Source: a virus. Taken from it: a DNA stretch of 64,000 bases. This document shows, one piece after another, positions 37,201 through 40,158 of this stretch (its first letter is position 1; the number at the start of each line of letters is the position of its first letter). The DNA lies in IMG/VR virus record IMGVR_UViG_3300043464_002284, positions 62,001 through 126,000 of that record. One strand, 5' to 3'. Below the pieces are notes generated by a model that saw nothing but the letters and a program-made list of their open reading frames with translations, ran no database searches and had not been told where the DNA came from. The translations under genes were made by a program, and so were the position numbers.

Positions 37201-38883
37201 CTTTCTCATAACAAACTCGCCAGGAGTTAATCTGGCATTAACAGAATCGCTATTTCCACTCCCAGGAACCAGACCACCAGTAGCAAAATACCTAACAGGA
37301 CCCCCTTGAGCAAATCCCCCGGATTTATTGTCTGGACCTTTCCTAATACCGGTATATAAACCAGATCCAAACTTTATAAGAGAATCTAATCCTTTTGATA
37401 TTCCCAGAACAGCTAATACTGGCAATACTCCCTTAACAGCGTCTGCTACCTTTACTATGGCCCTCACAACCTGTAAAGCTCCAGTAGCCATGTTCTGGAA
37501 TGTGTTTGAGGCACCTATCTCTCTAAATAAAGCTAAAAACTCTTCTCTGACTTTCGATATTTGGTTAGCTAAAGATAACTGTGCTTTAACAGCGTCTGTG
37601 GTCAAAGAATTCTGACCAGACTGAGCAACCGATAATGCCTGTTGGGCTGTTCCAAATTCTTGGATCAAAGGAATAACTTTACCGATCTGTCGGAATCCAC
37701 CAAGCTCTTCTACGATTCTAGAAAATTTCAAATCTCTTGGATCTATACTATTAAGACCCTTAGATAATAACTCTACTGCTTTATATGCTCCAACGAACTT
37801 TCCATTTAAATCTGTAAGATTAACACCGTATTCTTTTAGAGCATCAATAGTTCCTTCTCTTTGGACTCTGGTAAAAATCGTTCTCAAACCCGTGGCGATA
37901 GTCTCTGCGCTTTCACGGGTTGTGGCACGAACGCTCGTAAACACAGCAACGAATTCATTTAATGCCTGAGTACCTTCACTTACACCCTTACTAGCAGAAG
38001 CAAACACACCACCGGTTCTCTGAATAGCAGAAATAATATCGCTAGCTTCAACAGCAAACTTAGCAGCAACAGCATTAACAGAACCAAGAGCTTTTGTAAG
38101 ATCTCCTGCTCCAATACCGAATTGTCTCATTAATGCAATACTTCCTTCTACTGTTTCGTTCATACTATCAAATGACGGAGCTAGTGAGCTTAAAGCTAGT
38201 GCTTTTAGCGCTTTTTCTGTATCTCTAGCACTCAAGCCAGCTTGTGCTAATGTAGAAGAAACGTTCAATAATTCAGCAGAGCCTACGCCTAAATTAGTCG
38301 ATAGAGATGTTATAGTATTTTGTAAAAAGCTTAAGCCAGATGCTGATTCTCCAGTAACCTGCTGTAATCTAACTAGTTCTTTATCAAAGTCAATAAAAGC
38401 AGAAATACCTTTGCTTACTGAATTTGTAACACCAAAGATCACACTAGTAACAGCACTAAAAGCTGCAAATCTTCTTACTGCCAATCCGGCCTGTTTACCA
38501 AACTCTTCCATCTCTGACGAGGAAGTACTTATAGCTTTTGCCGTTTGAGCCTGTGATTGTCCCAACTTTTGTGTTGCTGTTATTGAAGAATTAATATTAT
38601 TTTGATAAGATGAAATTTTTGTATTTCCAACAGCAGCATTAAATTGAGCAATAGCTGTTGCTGCGCTGGTGGCACTAGCCTGTACATTTTTGAATGTTTG
38701 GTTTAAAGCTTGAAGTCCATTGTTTAATTGAGTAACATTTTTAGCAGCGTTGGCTGATATTGTCACATTGAGGTTAGCATTAATGCTTCCTATTTGTTTC
38801 TTGATATCAGCAACCACAACCCCAATATTGCTGGGGCCACGTAAATTAATTTGTGCTGTTAAGTTAAATCCATTTGCGGCCAT
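19201..38883 (-). CDS. Giant tape measure protein with embedded enzyme-like cassettes
   Basis: One uninterrupted 6,560-residue frame; ATG at 38883 is preceded by AAAGGA. Residues ~160-490 match the TP901-type tape measure core (DFDKELVRLQQVTG, GLRTIFTRVQREG). It sits between tail tube and tail-tip genes. Residues ~530-2880 contain cassettes set off by GG-rich linkers: ADP-ribosyltransferase-like (850-1015), P-loop plus HxGH nucleotidyltransferase-like (1022-1430), possible PD-(D/E)XK (1760-1820), HEMTH metallopeptidase-like (1870-2325) and GNAT-like (2605-2780). Residues 2880-4170 are long coiled coils with a hydrophobic stretch (~3375). Residues 4215-5200 are an unrecognised region. The C-terminal third is basic and low complexity. 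Six PGEF-type repeats punctuate it. At 0.15 nm per helical residue the full length would span about 1 micrometre. Tape role is confident; cargo role is inferred. Confidence 0.93.
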   Translation of the reverse strand: MAANGFNLTAQINLRGPSNIGVVVADIKKQIGSINANLNVTISANAAKNVTQLNNGLQALNQTFKNVQASATSAATAIAQFNAAVGNTKISSYQNNINSSITATQKLGQSQAQTAKAISTSSSEMEEFGKQAGLAVRRFAAFSAVTSVIFGVTNSVSKGISAFIDFDKELVRLQQVTGESASGLSFLQNTITSLSTNLGVGSAELLNVSSTLAQAGLSARDTEKALKALALSSLAPSFDSMNETVEGSIALMRQFGIGAGDLTKALGSVNAVAAKFAVEASDIISAIQRTGGVFASASKGVSEGTQALNEFVAVFTSVRATTRESAETIATGLRTIFTRVQREGTIDALKEYGVNLTDLNGKFVGAYKAVELLSKGLNSIDPRDLKFSRIVEELGGFRQIGKVIPLIQEFGTAQQALSVAQSGQNSLTTDAVKAQLSLANQISKVREEFLALFREIGASNTFQNMATGALQVVRAIVKVADAVKGVLPVLAVLGISKGLDSLIKFGSGLYTGIRKGPDNKSGGFAQGGPVRYFATGGLVPGSGNSDSVNARLTPGEFVMRKSAVSSIGADNLRTMNQGGLAAAQQSQVKRINKYAGGNIVTQIGGVPATTTVIKGKDNTNVGFENDFYNINADKKIIKIVYNKKDKKFRADRKLIDVSDVNNLIYNNPKSFETWENIAAQVLGATRLNEQDPNYPIDLIKGKKLYDAKFRPESGFKERDAALKALSHRLEQTDSGFKYNQSNKTIKLSKFLGKTTRPERDDFQDPGSITYVYPEFKDIPTNLKSIEEGMRIRRSQAENLPDEGAGYFARKAVSAIGDSKYISGNKNIINLISMPKKNKSDGGIIQKFGIGGSPDAISTYKASSMKLNRSLMLGTPLTKEEQKNVKDLKKQTTDKLPKQLYSGIGENRLNIIKNQVGDKWQESKGKTFSLPGFLSTSSDSSIAIEFARQGLLTILTNSKRKGIDTNKRVNTDYDLEKEFILPPNSKFKVLKTEQSQSAVRPGSSLMKEKVNLDVQQLASGGMIQKFDIGGEAKAIRRIGIIDSDVLRQTVNADKVAEGMKLIGSESIKDYTIQLAKLGVQKRKSGDLKKFRVIAGAAGSGKSSLATGVSANDNATLRQTIRSHIITPQDLDNVDEVLTITANVSDAKLEAYLRDADRTYTISSDTKAEQNLVADNKDSRDITGKLLYDREPGRTKGVSTDFGIEQATLMDELGSKNVVLGRKEDAQGNLTNRFRRKRGDELPEIVQAEGFYTGGFSPPTRGHRGAFDTLLENVMAKNPNATIEDILVSVAPNVAMVEGKEGLAHAARYGIFDADFRSLLADINFKGAMISSDTQPTGGILPKVMEVPSKNNRRKFARLKGAMAITSGKEQGALGKYDRAGIEVTDIPRIEDISATTVRELLFSQNYAELDKIVNPEIGAILKGNQPQLKNRSVMVPVLLEEINKIAEINKILANQKADDILANAPGGPYTNITKKLKAEHPEIAAQVKAIRDDRDAFKKSASGAKSHSIIRQLASTYPEIYGIDPSRRSATTAATISAEDARSHIGDRVKSLLPEGTEAPESSLLESIKQNVTKQLAAPKGSGTLPTDSKTITRAFLNLPIPSDPTFGIFAGKTIDPGIVKKVWRQTYPGLSEDKTAGYIAVKEWLETQYNARTGAKTEELSQAIQESKMVGLVGMLPIGHERLSGPFTWMLGKNAAGEDVSVTASILERGLGKKYEEEIKAAQRHAEQGSELLASGLASKTKTGPVSLRSLTKDQLETLGQGNIEGAYIEQALARLWANLDNVSTRTRPIDYPDGLGESAELFPGISPTMPTEVKRTINSDSRSDAIEEFQRYFRLINGVPEPKQLKEAKTQKEVVKALAEGGEVQNFMAGGVADEARKPKAAKTKKPKEVFGTGETTFPSRISKKYAEEEYSASERSRAKLAWDKNPKDERIMIDDEKVKESFQQPFDRERFASSFKEKISRDSLFARMSDFAKFVGLPQEDLATALPLQLDFGASKRGGGLGMFAAAEFSKGAAGVRPYEGYDLSKFGYGEKEKQEVYGLDKLITAKEKEIKKIRKTPTETFDDGSFSFDSDAFQKAYIELDSLKNRFFRLKDLKREAEKSALTEQNSVSSATGRGTVSFAPSMGYSSDTKNSTLYHEMTHQLFEGLRTRSAESFDKYRSRVSSLFSGDNDDLADAFDSLTAGGGYTSADVVYGRSYKSNNLSQVLSSYYRQNLDSSRGATPIPEDLTKNLAVLNTQSTAAKRAREYRPINPKVNEALLQSGEKFGITQEKINRMEDNGKEEFLTTLIEKAPQLDQNLQGILDSTLTELLAGAGIQRQKYAMGGMVRLSEGGSPDQAPKLIQRGGFKYNLEDIIKAGFTEEQFMKQIPVPGGYGEQWQIGGMGEGSIPMPPLLKPYKAPPSAIQDKFAGAQMAREDRIASALRKDGRIVRDYEGRTRDEKEWRKNRGYNLGGLIQKFGAGGRPSRGVDVDKEFMENPTQSPFKDKVISKKLGPEVYDLEKSSGLSRGQFQQAYEYAKMMDFTREEFEKDLARRRMLEEQKARIKTNPSDMAKQLMPQTKPLRPDLRALADSLRDKNNDIGYRPSALEVIAQARTDIKNARGLAIGGVAEPEQKKEKKYGKISITEDGTMINAGYFKDNTRSGYATAYKMRDNLYYVGLSSATSGYGPRLYDVLMEAATEKGAMLTSDRSMVSGDAKKVWEYYFNNRSDVKKTPLKPSEWTRNDSLIDPKLYGKEETWPPATDPAWILQSGYSKSPNLINGPDVVRPSTKPDSRAMALSYFSARTPKFASGGTVPALVSNGEAYVPPTVAKRIGYSTLNRMNQADRNGMSRFSDGGISVFKGPGTGTSDSIPVTLPVGSFIIREAATKALGFSSGGSVGIQKFATGGTATDYIISKKEEKETKTAELDTLKKQASTETGSAKVLLESKIKAVEKTLEDLDKEIETASKEFTDLSKTVDDASKAQKQRQDTLNAAQVNLVDKLKGYSFGGTKFEDLNDSQKQQVIEKAQKGDYTTSTGKDRFETENKAIRRAQGKLDTATRVKEEAETDKSAKFGDAKTTQDVKNRSLTSAELQDKRQQDDKFFEYKGRKEGTTTASYKYGLAKQLGQSAYQIQDKDQYAGRKQEMAYDLSTKRNKLSGLGNTLEQAKADVAATTAGTPEADAANTRLADATSRLDAEVEAIAKSMRDLNPTLENVDENARAVANALAAGDLDAAQKKMIESLGDVPEEAEAMKIAMQRMADQLGVDVGTLEREFGSGAGAKTLDRQKFIASREGQRFGVMAEMAPDLAKRFSESRAGKFGGNVSDFISGKGGAYSQAFAKMGGMTTLNMGIAAAPGLVQKAMGDPTSSQGAATYAGAQGAASTLGAGLQLAAKTGPFAPFVAAGAAVAALATAFKDGRNAFIEFEKNLRSQNIQRALEGTASGFEALGRDAKDLAAQRQVSEKLVTAGKEAEASTNIDQTVPKAFFVNLLDSMGIMGGGKDSVDRSKILEKEGTLAYLSSLDVFGGTSQRRAYTAAMIPEQAQTNAKQYSEIATQSKQLIEVKGRAGQTFSDVKASPEYASLAKNIALSNIAVQEQILAIDNSTSYRTAADREAAKEAIIRAHADKEISKMMLASDRARAAADLEKTSRSFTMSFKRLFENMEASVNRTNAELAKFNNALDSNVAAMTGSGKNSTNTELESLEVLKNPKAYSQERVDSANNKAGSIFGFDSQIVSGLSGLGEKLETSLLSSINSTISKNPGASDTKIVMDLEKSIGDQVSGLSLPKDLSKQLTKEIASAVGDLRKEGTKKIDIDQLTDRIPGLKNAIDSAKNAQNASVAALQNWQNNLNNYAEALNRSADMEMQAADLRRKANDIAIEGAMSLGQALGKNYGADIGTKLRDQKVGGMTGGLTSPTDIRNRMDDLNSQRQRQEAEVKLSKNESVGGNKNAIQNVINNENALKQTNVQLRQTGAALKVLAESGSAASAALNAIQEAQRKQQGKVGLIEKLVTSGPEELFNFNKSLTSLQRMSAGQVVPQTAEERRDTLSTLNDITPLLGDGKQANNIKANVLESMLKDSGVGVSTQFKEILNALRNPESDNETQQAIKVYQQAIDVQTQANEMLAQINSELANDIAKTTADAIKTALTGVTLNFNKEQLDDIAKGVRAPVTVAEPKALGGVIYAAAGTMVDFKPQGTDTVPAMLTPGEFVVNRTATANNLGLLHSINSGKTSYYADGGYVSNISKSDFGSSGTTVTDKEYPVLGTWNNTKMMIGYDNVQVMPFFQTKQSFPLSELANNSFSYKKGSSKEFSTDSYMLGAGQPISATTKTLRVSGGADNRLYSSSSGSPGSVRPVSMMTVVDADNAEADVLRQQSKEIEKNKIEAYQKRLEELESNLPSSFEVKDDFYNMGDGPIFYPTMQKAKQLSGNFKPKVTVTNTTAGGYTAQLQFDSLAHSLSDAKFGPFYGDIDKDVNQQSLPDYYIEGGIYKSLFASNVGETSSKMSSIRASLGVNPFALPITDQQDYVNRLFQIFDRVKTAKKNLLTDQAKSKSDKDIEAASFYAKLDKIYKGTIVSEVFKGDSIDLEPFTSEDALVVYSTSLDNWNNKYIKDIEDMTKHTDKFRDLEYFGKDPAKRAINITPEENGLLTGPTKEFAWIGGGDFEFAESAQKAMNAEVEQNKDKLGGVGSSKQNTGKILLQQPDVKLPYDLSYLEYTNSAGVGGSSSIAPNEKVYWVQPVESELSVFANLKEKASKLFIRDAGMKNNEPISQVRDLLNADPAVNKYFDSLKQYGIEDSRTKALETGINDKTVDIRADFLKPTAFGDFTSFREAYNGTISLRIGDYLRSSAKAISSKLNKDSKDQAKKKMKNSTNDAESLEDKQYPGASLAMILGAQSLFSSGGQFELPDILGNGWFHPTLDSQYKSIYDVDLGTLRAYMGNLSQVFDSKVQRINQVMSRIPDSYRDQAVAGLTNLYGATNAFKAISDGDTSSLMGLFGKADFQNQTPQGDPAMNRKAIELFQSLGMGVRMAGVGTEQFTKDQKRQRENELKGVKINNDGSSSNETKEISPEQLPKTYQELFNLAINPYNEFPNRDSRKGLIQEFISAVPTARDPGTNSLLFGPQTGAMFGTALTDLQSWYGGGRGGWLGSDYLTEQGTADVTDAASGEPKSYDTRLTELEAVKNDALYQDASAGYKHIGGKEKFNTDLPDFDYYKDKAPLYRQTGGMIYASQGTLVNFEPRGTDTVPAMLTPGEFVINRRATQEHLPLLEAINNGGIKGFSEGGVVYLAGGGMAQQQTKEERQAQFQQRKAAREEYLAQAKEQRQDEYRERKQQRDAIAAARREGFRARENALRQGYPVGEANMMAQQSMANSYQSSMEALASSTIDGVNYDPNLDGKISDTERNSADVTRSLRSLSMKDRRILGTISDPDKKEEMAKQLMSPDMYAIRERAMTQINNKKYETLKDRLKLKGEDSLSPQDVAFLARHEAKTKASEENIKAQLAMLTRDQELGKHLAQNGKAYIAKAGSMVKDLLDKALGRNTTPTTATAKNEAETTKETENASRVESRTSATVPVPVTPTPNQEASDTKKEKEATEQKEVKPAPATDSTTYRGPTPTAAGLQRERQRQLDLAYADRAEMRKEKLLETIAREGAWDVNAYDSAYRRLMKSGTPTKERWKTEDFRRAIEKELMDRDPTYSRRQWKDAAAPSTHYTQSPEYKDKQAKKEKDREVKGPYAPGLPGAIDKAADQVMTGVVLPITETVAGAATVLRSGSGPEMDKKLKENREALGADARLAEDEKRKLIGADQNIFGGNVGDKAQVAYMELPETEQKEYLRLRKRAQKGMGAKDYARLDYFQKSLGVPVQQREVIPRGYETDVEIPTKAKTDSTAAKMMDMRNQSLPLLGSSQYVESLPGAFEEGATLGTVLTKESSAYADRAKETAIGTGEVVTGTAKAAAGTTVGVIAHGASAITLPGSEGQAMLRAFGDSALETANLGLTQVQLGAARGVGKNIVDPALAMTYGESSPQSTFYATQQQAQQQQFDTTFQKQKEQAEDLAPGLGTSYERAENLSQTTYTAATMAAFEEIGFGLFTSKPNVRKFSTTENNKFAYNNRRVDNVLNGKPEYQGLSRSIVGEFPPKPPVTSPSAVQQPTTLMDIPTGGNGTRLVGTSPTGFNNPTKPSSWNGASQPPSGPTTTQLNELQTRNLMSNDQPFGAPIELPADLSPTFLSQPVPSSVTSTTGATTIPVPSPATPTTATAAKTATVPKVTTAAAKTPKTKTNARVAGKKVAAWLDSISSGEVTVGGVKLGGGKLSKETAEKVASYGQFIGDNVPLVRPVSRFLGSVLGTKKGLTTLATGAGLPAGYNYAFPNKEKTPQNKASGGIVYASNGALIEAKQFGSDSVPAMLTPGEFVVNRQSAQRFMPVLNAINSGHYAHGGVVKYLADGGIVQPKYLKDAGMVNNNITNMSSQSGVLTSTSANQSQPVMAKPAWVDEFASRLEQSGAVFNQGASRVVEGANTISSAGQDIANAQPTLTLGGNVNIGNANQVIEQSLAGMMPIAQSAGQMGREGARQDSKKQWMDRTGDA
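19714..19775 (-). repeat. PGEF repeat 6
   Basis: Encodes SDSVPAMLTPGEFVVNRQSA, preceded by GGIVYASNGALIEAKQFG. It lies about 180 residues from the C-terminus. Confidence 0.85.
22745..22800 (-). other. EF-hand / dockerin-like calcium loop in the tape measure (residue ~5369)
   Basis: The sequence DPNLDGKISDTE fits the DxNxDGxIxxxE calcium-binding loop exactly. Only one loop is seen, so it may be structural or fortuitous. Confidence 0.45.
23182..23245 (-). repeat. PGEF repeat 5
   Basis: Encodes TDTVPAMLTPGEFVINRRAT, preceded by GGMIYASQGTLVNFEPRG. High similarity to repeat 4 at both DNA and protein level suggests recent duplication or conversion. Confidence 0.85.
23286..26240 (-). other. Unrecognised ~1,000-residue region of the tape measure (residues ~4215-5200)
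   Basis: This region lies between two near-identical PGEF repeats. It is less coiled-coil-like than its flanks, with many Tyr, Phe, Pro and Trp residues (VPVESELSVFANL-like and GNGWFHPTLDSQ segments), so it probably includes globular folds. No motif is recognised. Confidence 0.5.
26306..26370 (-). repeat. PGEF repeat 4
   Basis: Encodes TDTVPAMLTPGEFVVNRTAT, preceded by GGVIYAAAGTMVDFKPQG. It is nearly identical to repeats 5 and 6. Confidence 0.85.
30220..30262 (-). repeat. GG-SVGIQKF-GG linker before the coiled-coil region
   Basis: Encodes GGSVGIQKFATGG (residue ~2880). It marks the change from the cassette-bearing part to the long coiled-coil part. Confidence 0.75.
30289..30345 (-). repeat. 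PGEF repeat 3 (degenerate)
   Basis: Encodes SDSIPVTLPVGSFIIREAAT, with PVGSF in place of TPGEF. It is the last repeat before the long coiled-coil region. Confidence 0.65.
30466..30515 (-). repeat. PGEF repeat 2 (degenerate)
   Basis: Encodes GGTVPALVSNGEAYVPPTVA, a diverged copy in which PGEFV has become NGEAYV. It follows the GNAT-like cassette. Confidence 0.65.
30540..31080 (-). other. GNAT acetyltransferase-like cassette (residues ~2605-2780)
   Basis: The order is GKISITEDG, YYVGLSSATSGYGPRLYDVL, then TEKGAMLTSDRSMVSGDAKK and VWEYYFNN. GYGPRLYDVLMEAA resembles the GxGxGxxL acetyl-CoA loop and helix of GNAT enzymes, and the rest fits the following strand and helix. The P-loop equivalent is degenerate, so catalytic competence is uncertain. 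Confidence 0.5.
31495..31530 (-). repeat. GG-LIQKF-GG linker
   Basis: Encodes GGLIQKFGAGG (residue ~2456). It opens a helical segment that leads to the GNAT-like cassette. Confidence 0.75.
31880..31911 (-). repeat. GG-MVRLSE-GG linker after the metallopeptidase-like cassette
   Basis: Encodes GGMVRLSEGG (residue ~2328), the most diverged member. It is followed by SPD, as after the linker at 36330. Confidence 0.6.
31911..33276 (-). other. HExxH metallopeptidase-like cassette (residues ~1870-2325)
   Basis: STLYHEMTHQLFEGL (~2131-2145) is a textbook HExxH zinc-binding helix, preceded by a GTVSFAPSMG strand and followed by DDLADAFDSLTAGGGY, which may supply the third ligand. Long flanking helices carry many charged residues. 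GG linkers lie at both ends (GGEVQNFMAGG and GGMVRLSEGG). HExxH metallopeptidases are common modules of phage polyvalent proteins. Confidence 0.65.
33270..33303 (-). repeat. GG-EVQNF-GG linker before the metallopeptidase-like cassette
   Basis: Encodes GGEVQNFMAGG (residue ~1866). The hydrophobic-Q-x-F core is kept. Confidence 0.7.
33430..33603 (-). other. Possible PD-(D/E)XK nuclease motif (residues ~1762-1818)
   Basis: GAYIEQALARLW is an N-terminal acidic helix, followed by RPIDYPDG and then PTEVKRT. The E...D...ExK order and spacing fit the PD-(D/E)XK nuclease fold. These motifs are short and common, so this is only a suggestion. Confidence 0.3.
34594..35820 (-). other. P-loop kinase-like plus HxGH nucleotidyltransferase-like cassette (residues ~1022-1430)
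   Basis: A Walker A motif, GAAGSGKSS (~1093), follows strand FRVIA. About 160 residues later comes GGFSPPTRGH (~1254), the nucleotide-binding motif of the cytidylyltransferase/NMNAT superfamily, here (T)RGH. About 140 residues further on is ISATTVRELL (~1393), the ISSTxxR motif of the same fold. Two signature motifs in the right order make the nucleotidyltransferase call fairly firm. The substrate is unknown. A Walker B residue was not assigned. Confidence 0.68.
35797..35830 (-). repeat. GG-MIQKF-GG linker between ART-like and kinase/nucleotidyltransferase-like cassettes
   Basis: Encodes GGMIQKFDIGG (residue ~1021), nearly the same as the linker 500 bases upstream in the reading direction. 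Confidence 0.75.
35839..36336 (-). other. ADP-ribosyltransferase-like cassette (residues ~850-1015)
   Basis: Visible motifs are LYSGIGENR (~899), a PGFLSTSSDSSIA segment (~930) matching the STS motif, and DLEKEFILPPNSKFKV (~975) matching the ExE signature and following strand of R-S-E clade ARTs. The first-position Arg of the usual LYRG motif is Ser here, so activity is uncertain. The cassette is bracketed by two GG-IQKF-GG linkers. Known relatives transfer ADP-ribose from NAD to host proteins, and virion-borne phage ARTs are well established (T4 Alt). Confidence 0.7.
36330..36363 (-). repeat. GG-IIQKF-GG linker upstream of the ART-like cassette
   Basis: Encodes GGIIQKFGIGG (residue ~846), one of a family of short linkers that mark cassette boundaries. 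The other clear members are at 35797-35830, 33270-33303, 31880-31911, 31495-31530 and 30220-30262. Confidence 0.75.
37200..37262 (-). repeat. PGEF repeat 1 of the tape measure
   Basis: Encodes SDSVNARLTPGEFVMRKSAV, the first of six related segments. It is preceded by GGLVPGSGN, and GGPVRYFATGG lies just before that. This motif type recurs in tape measures of many siphoviruses. Confidence 0.8.
37414..38406 (-). other. TP901-type tape measure core domain (residues ~160-490)
   Basis: The segment contains the conserved helical core seen in siphovirus tape measures: an FDKELVRLQQVTG start, LSTNLGVGSAELLNVSSTLA, AAKFAVEASDIISAIQRTGG, RATTRESAETIATGLRTIF and LGGFRQIGKVIPL. It ends in a hydrophobic VKGVLPVLAVLGISKG stretch. 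This is the main evidence that the gene is a tape measure. Confidence 0.88.
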
Positions 38884-38897
38884 TAATTATCCTTTGT

Positions 38898-38934
38898 AAA
38901 AAGAAATCCCCTAGCAGTTGTAGCTGATAGGGGA
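38898..38934 (-). terminator. Terminator-like hairpin just upstream of the tape measure gene
   Basis: On the minus strand TCCCCTA pairs with TAGGGGA (7 bp), with an inner CAG/CTG pairing and a 6-base loop, followed by ATTTCTTTTT. This is intrinsic-terminator form. It lies 15 bases before the tape measure ATG and just ahead of its ribosome binding site, so it probably lowers tape measure transcription relative to the upstream tail genes. Confidence 0.65.
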
Positions 38935-38970
38935 CTCTTAGGAAAAAGAACAGATATAAAGTTTACCAAA

Positions 38971-39852
38971 CTAAGCTGGAGTGGCTGGTTGTGGTGCAGG
39001 TTCTGTTGTTGGCTGAGGTGTTGCTGTGGCGACAGTTGCATCAGTTTTTGTATCCTCCTCCAAAACAATTGGATTACCGTTATCATCAAGGAATGGTTTT
39101 GATTCAACAACATACTCTCCCTGCTCATCTACCATATTGCCAAACTTATCCACAAAGCGACCCTGGTCATCTATGTATCTTCCATTCTCATCAACTAGCC
39201 TTCCTTCGCTGTCGATGAGGCGTCCTTTCTTGTCTACAAAACGTAGCTTATCGTCAACAAATTTATATTTCTTCAAAAACTTGTTTTCTGGTAAGGTACC
39301 TTCGTAGTCATTATCCAAACCGTATAGCATATTGGCCAAATTTTGTGCCGCAAGAGCGGATACTTCTTCACCAGCACGGTTGAGATAGTCTTCCATGTTG
39401 ATGAAATAGGTCTGCTTTGTATCATTATACACCAAACATGCTGCTACAAGATAGTTAAATCTAGCATTATCGGCTTGACCTTCTGCACTATGATTATCTA
39501 GAGACGTTCTAACACTAATTAGTTCTCTGATATCCTCTCTTAGGCTGCGCATTTTAACGGCGAGATCCTTGGCTTCATTTAAACCAAATCCTCCCTTTGC
39601 TAATTTCTTTTCGCCTTCCAGTAACTCTCTTTGTAGGGCGGTGAATTTAGCCTGTTTTTCATCATTCCATAGTCCTTGATCTTGTAAAAGATCGTCTAAT
39701 TTAGCTCGTACAACACTCTTAGACTTAACAGCATCTGTGAATGCCTGATTATAAATCTTTTGAGCCTCTCTTTGATCATTGAGAGATGGGCTACGAACAA
39801 GAAATTCCTTCTCTACTCCGTCTACTGTGGCTTTAAATAGCTTTGTCTTCAT
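38971..39852 (-). CDS. Putative tail assembly protein with 7-residue repeat
   Basis: The 293-residue protein is the last gene before the tape measure, where tail assembly chaperones usually lie, and overlaps the upstream gene by 4 bases. Residues ~1-190 are helical and charged (GDPSLNDQREAQKIYNQAF-like region). Residues ~205-265 consist of a strict 7-residue repeat, R-hydrophobic-hydrophobic-D-x-x-G, in units such as RLIDSEG, RLVDENG, RYIDDQG and RFVDKFG, seven to eight copies. The C-terminal ~25 residues are Thr/Pro/Ala/Gln-rich. The repeat suggests a small beta-solenoid or metal-binding stack. A chaperone role is inferred from position only. A +1-frame open frame continues over its 3' end to the tape measure start. 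Confidence 0.72.
   Translation of the reverse strand: MKTKLFKATVDGVEKEFLVRSPSLNDQREAQKIYNQAFTDAVKSKSVVRAKLDDLLQDQGLWNDEKQAKFTALQRELLEGEKKLAKGGFGLNEAKDLAVKMRSLREDIRELISVRTSLDNHSAEGQADNARFNYLVAACLVYNDTKQTYFINMEDYLNRAGEEVSALAAQNLANMLYGLDNDYEGTLPENKFLKKYKFVDDKLRFVDKKGRLIDSEGRLVDENGRYIDDQGRFVDKFGNMVDEQGEYVVESKPFLDDNGNPIVLEEDTKTDATVATATPQPTTEPAPQPATPA
39055..39260 (-). repeat. 21-bp repeat encoding RhhDxxG heptads
   Basis: Seven to eight 21-base units encode LRFVDKKG, RLIDSEG, RLVDENG, RYIDDQG, RFVDKFG, NMVDEQG, EYVVESK and PFLDDNG in direct succession. The codons vary, so it is an old expansion conserved at protein level. Confidence 0.85.
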
Positions 39853-40157
39853 GTTTGATCTCCATTGTTAAAATAGAACTTATATCTGTACTTTTCCCTG
39901 AAATTCGACCTAGGCTCCTTAGCATTAGCAATAAAATGAGAGGATAATTCATCTAAAGCTAATCTAATCTGATTGTTTCCATTATTTAATATAGCGTTAC
40001 GGGCTTGATCCCACAACCTTTCATACTCTAATCTTTTACTATTATCGTCTTCCCATAAATGACCAAAGTATTCTTCGAATTTAGCCAAAGATCCTATCAT
40101 GGTTGTTTTTATTCTTGTCTCTATATCTTTTAGCATATCATAGTCGTCGTTATTCAT
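39849..40157 (-). CDS. Small tail-region protein, unknown
   Basis: A 102-residue, mainly helical, charged protein with no recognised motif. It overlaps the next gene by 4 bases (ATGA type) and begins one base after the preceding one ends, so translational coupling is likely. The location between tail tube and tape measure suggests a tail assembly role. Aromatic residues cluster near the C-terminus (FREKYRYKFYFN). Confidence 0.7.
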   Translation of the reverse strand: MNNDDYDMLKDIETRIKTTMIGSLAKFEEYFGHLWEDDNSKRLEYERLWDQARNAILNNGNNQIRLALDELSSHFIANAKEPRSNFREKYRYKFYFNNGDQT

Positions 40158-40158
40158 A

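Noticed and set aside
19201-38883. Possibility that the giant gene is an assembly fusion of several genes
   Set aside because: The frame is unbroken for 19.7 kb, linkers and PGEF repeats recur along its full length, and composition is uniform. A long-read check would still be worthwhile.
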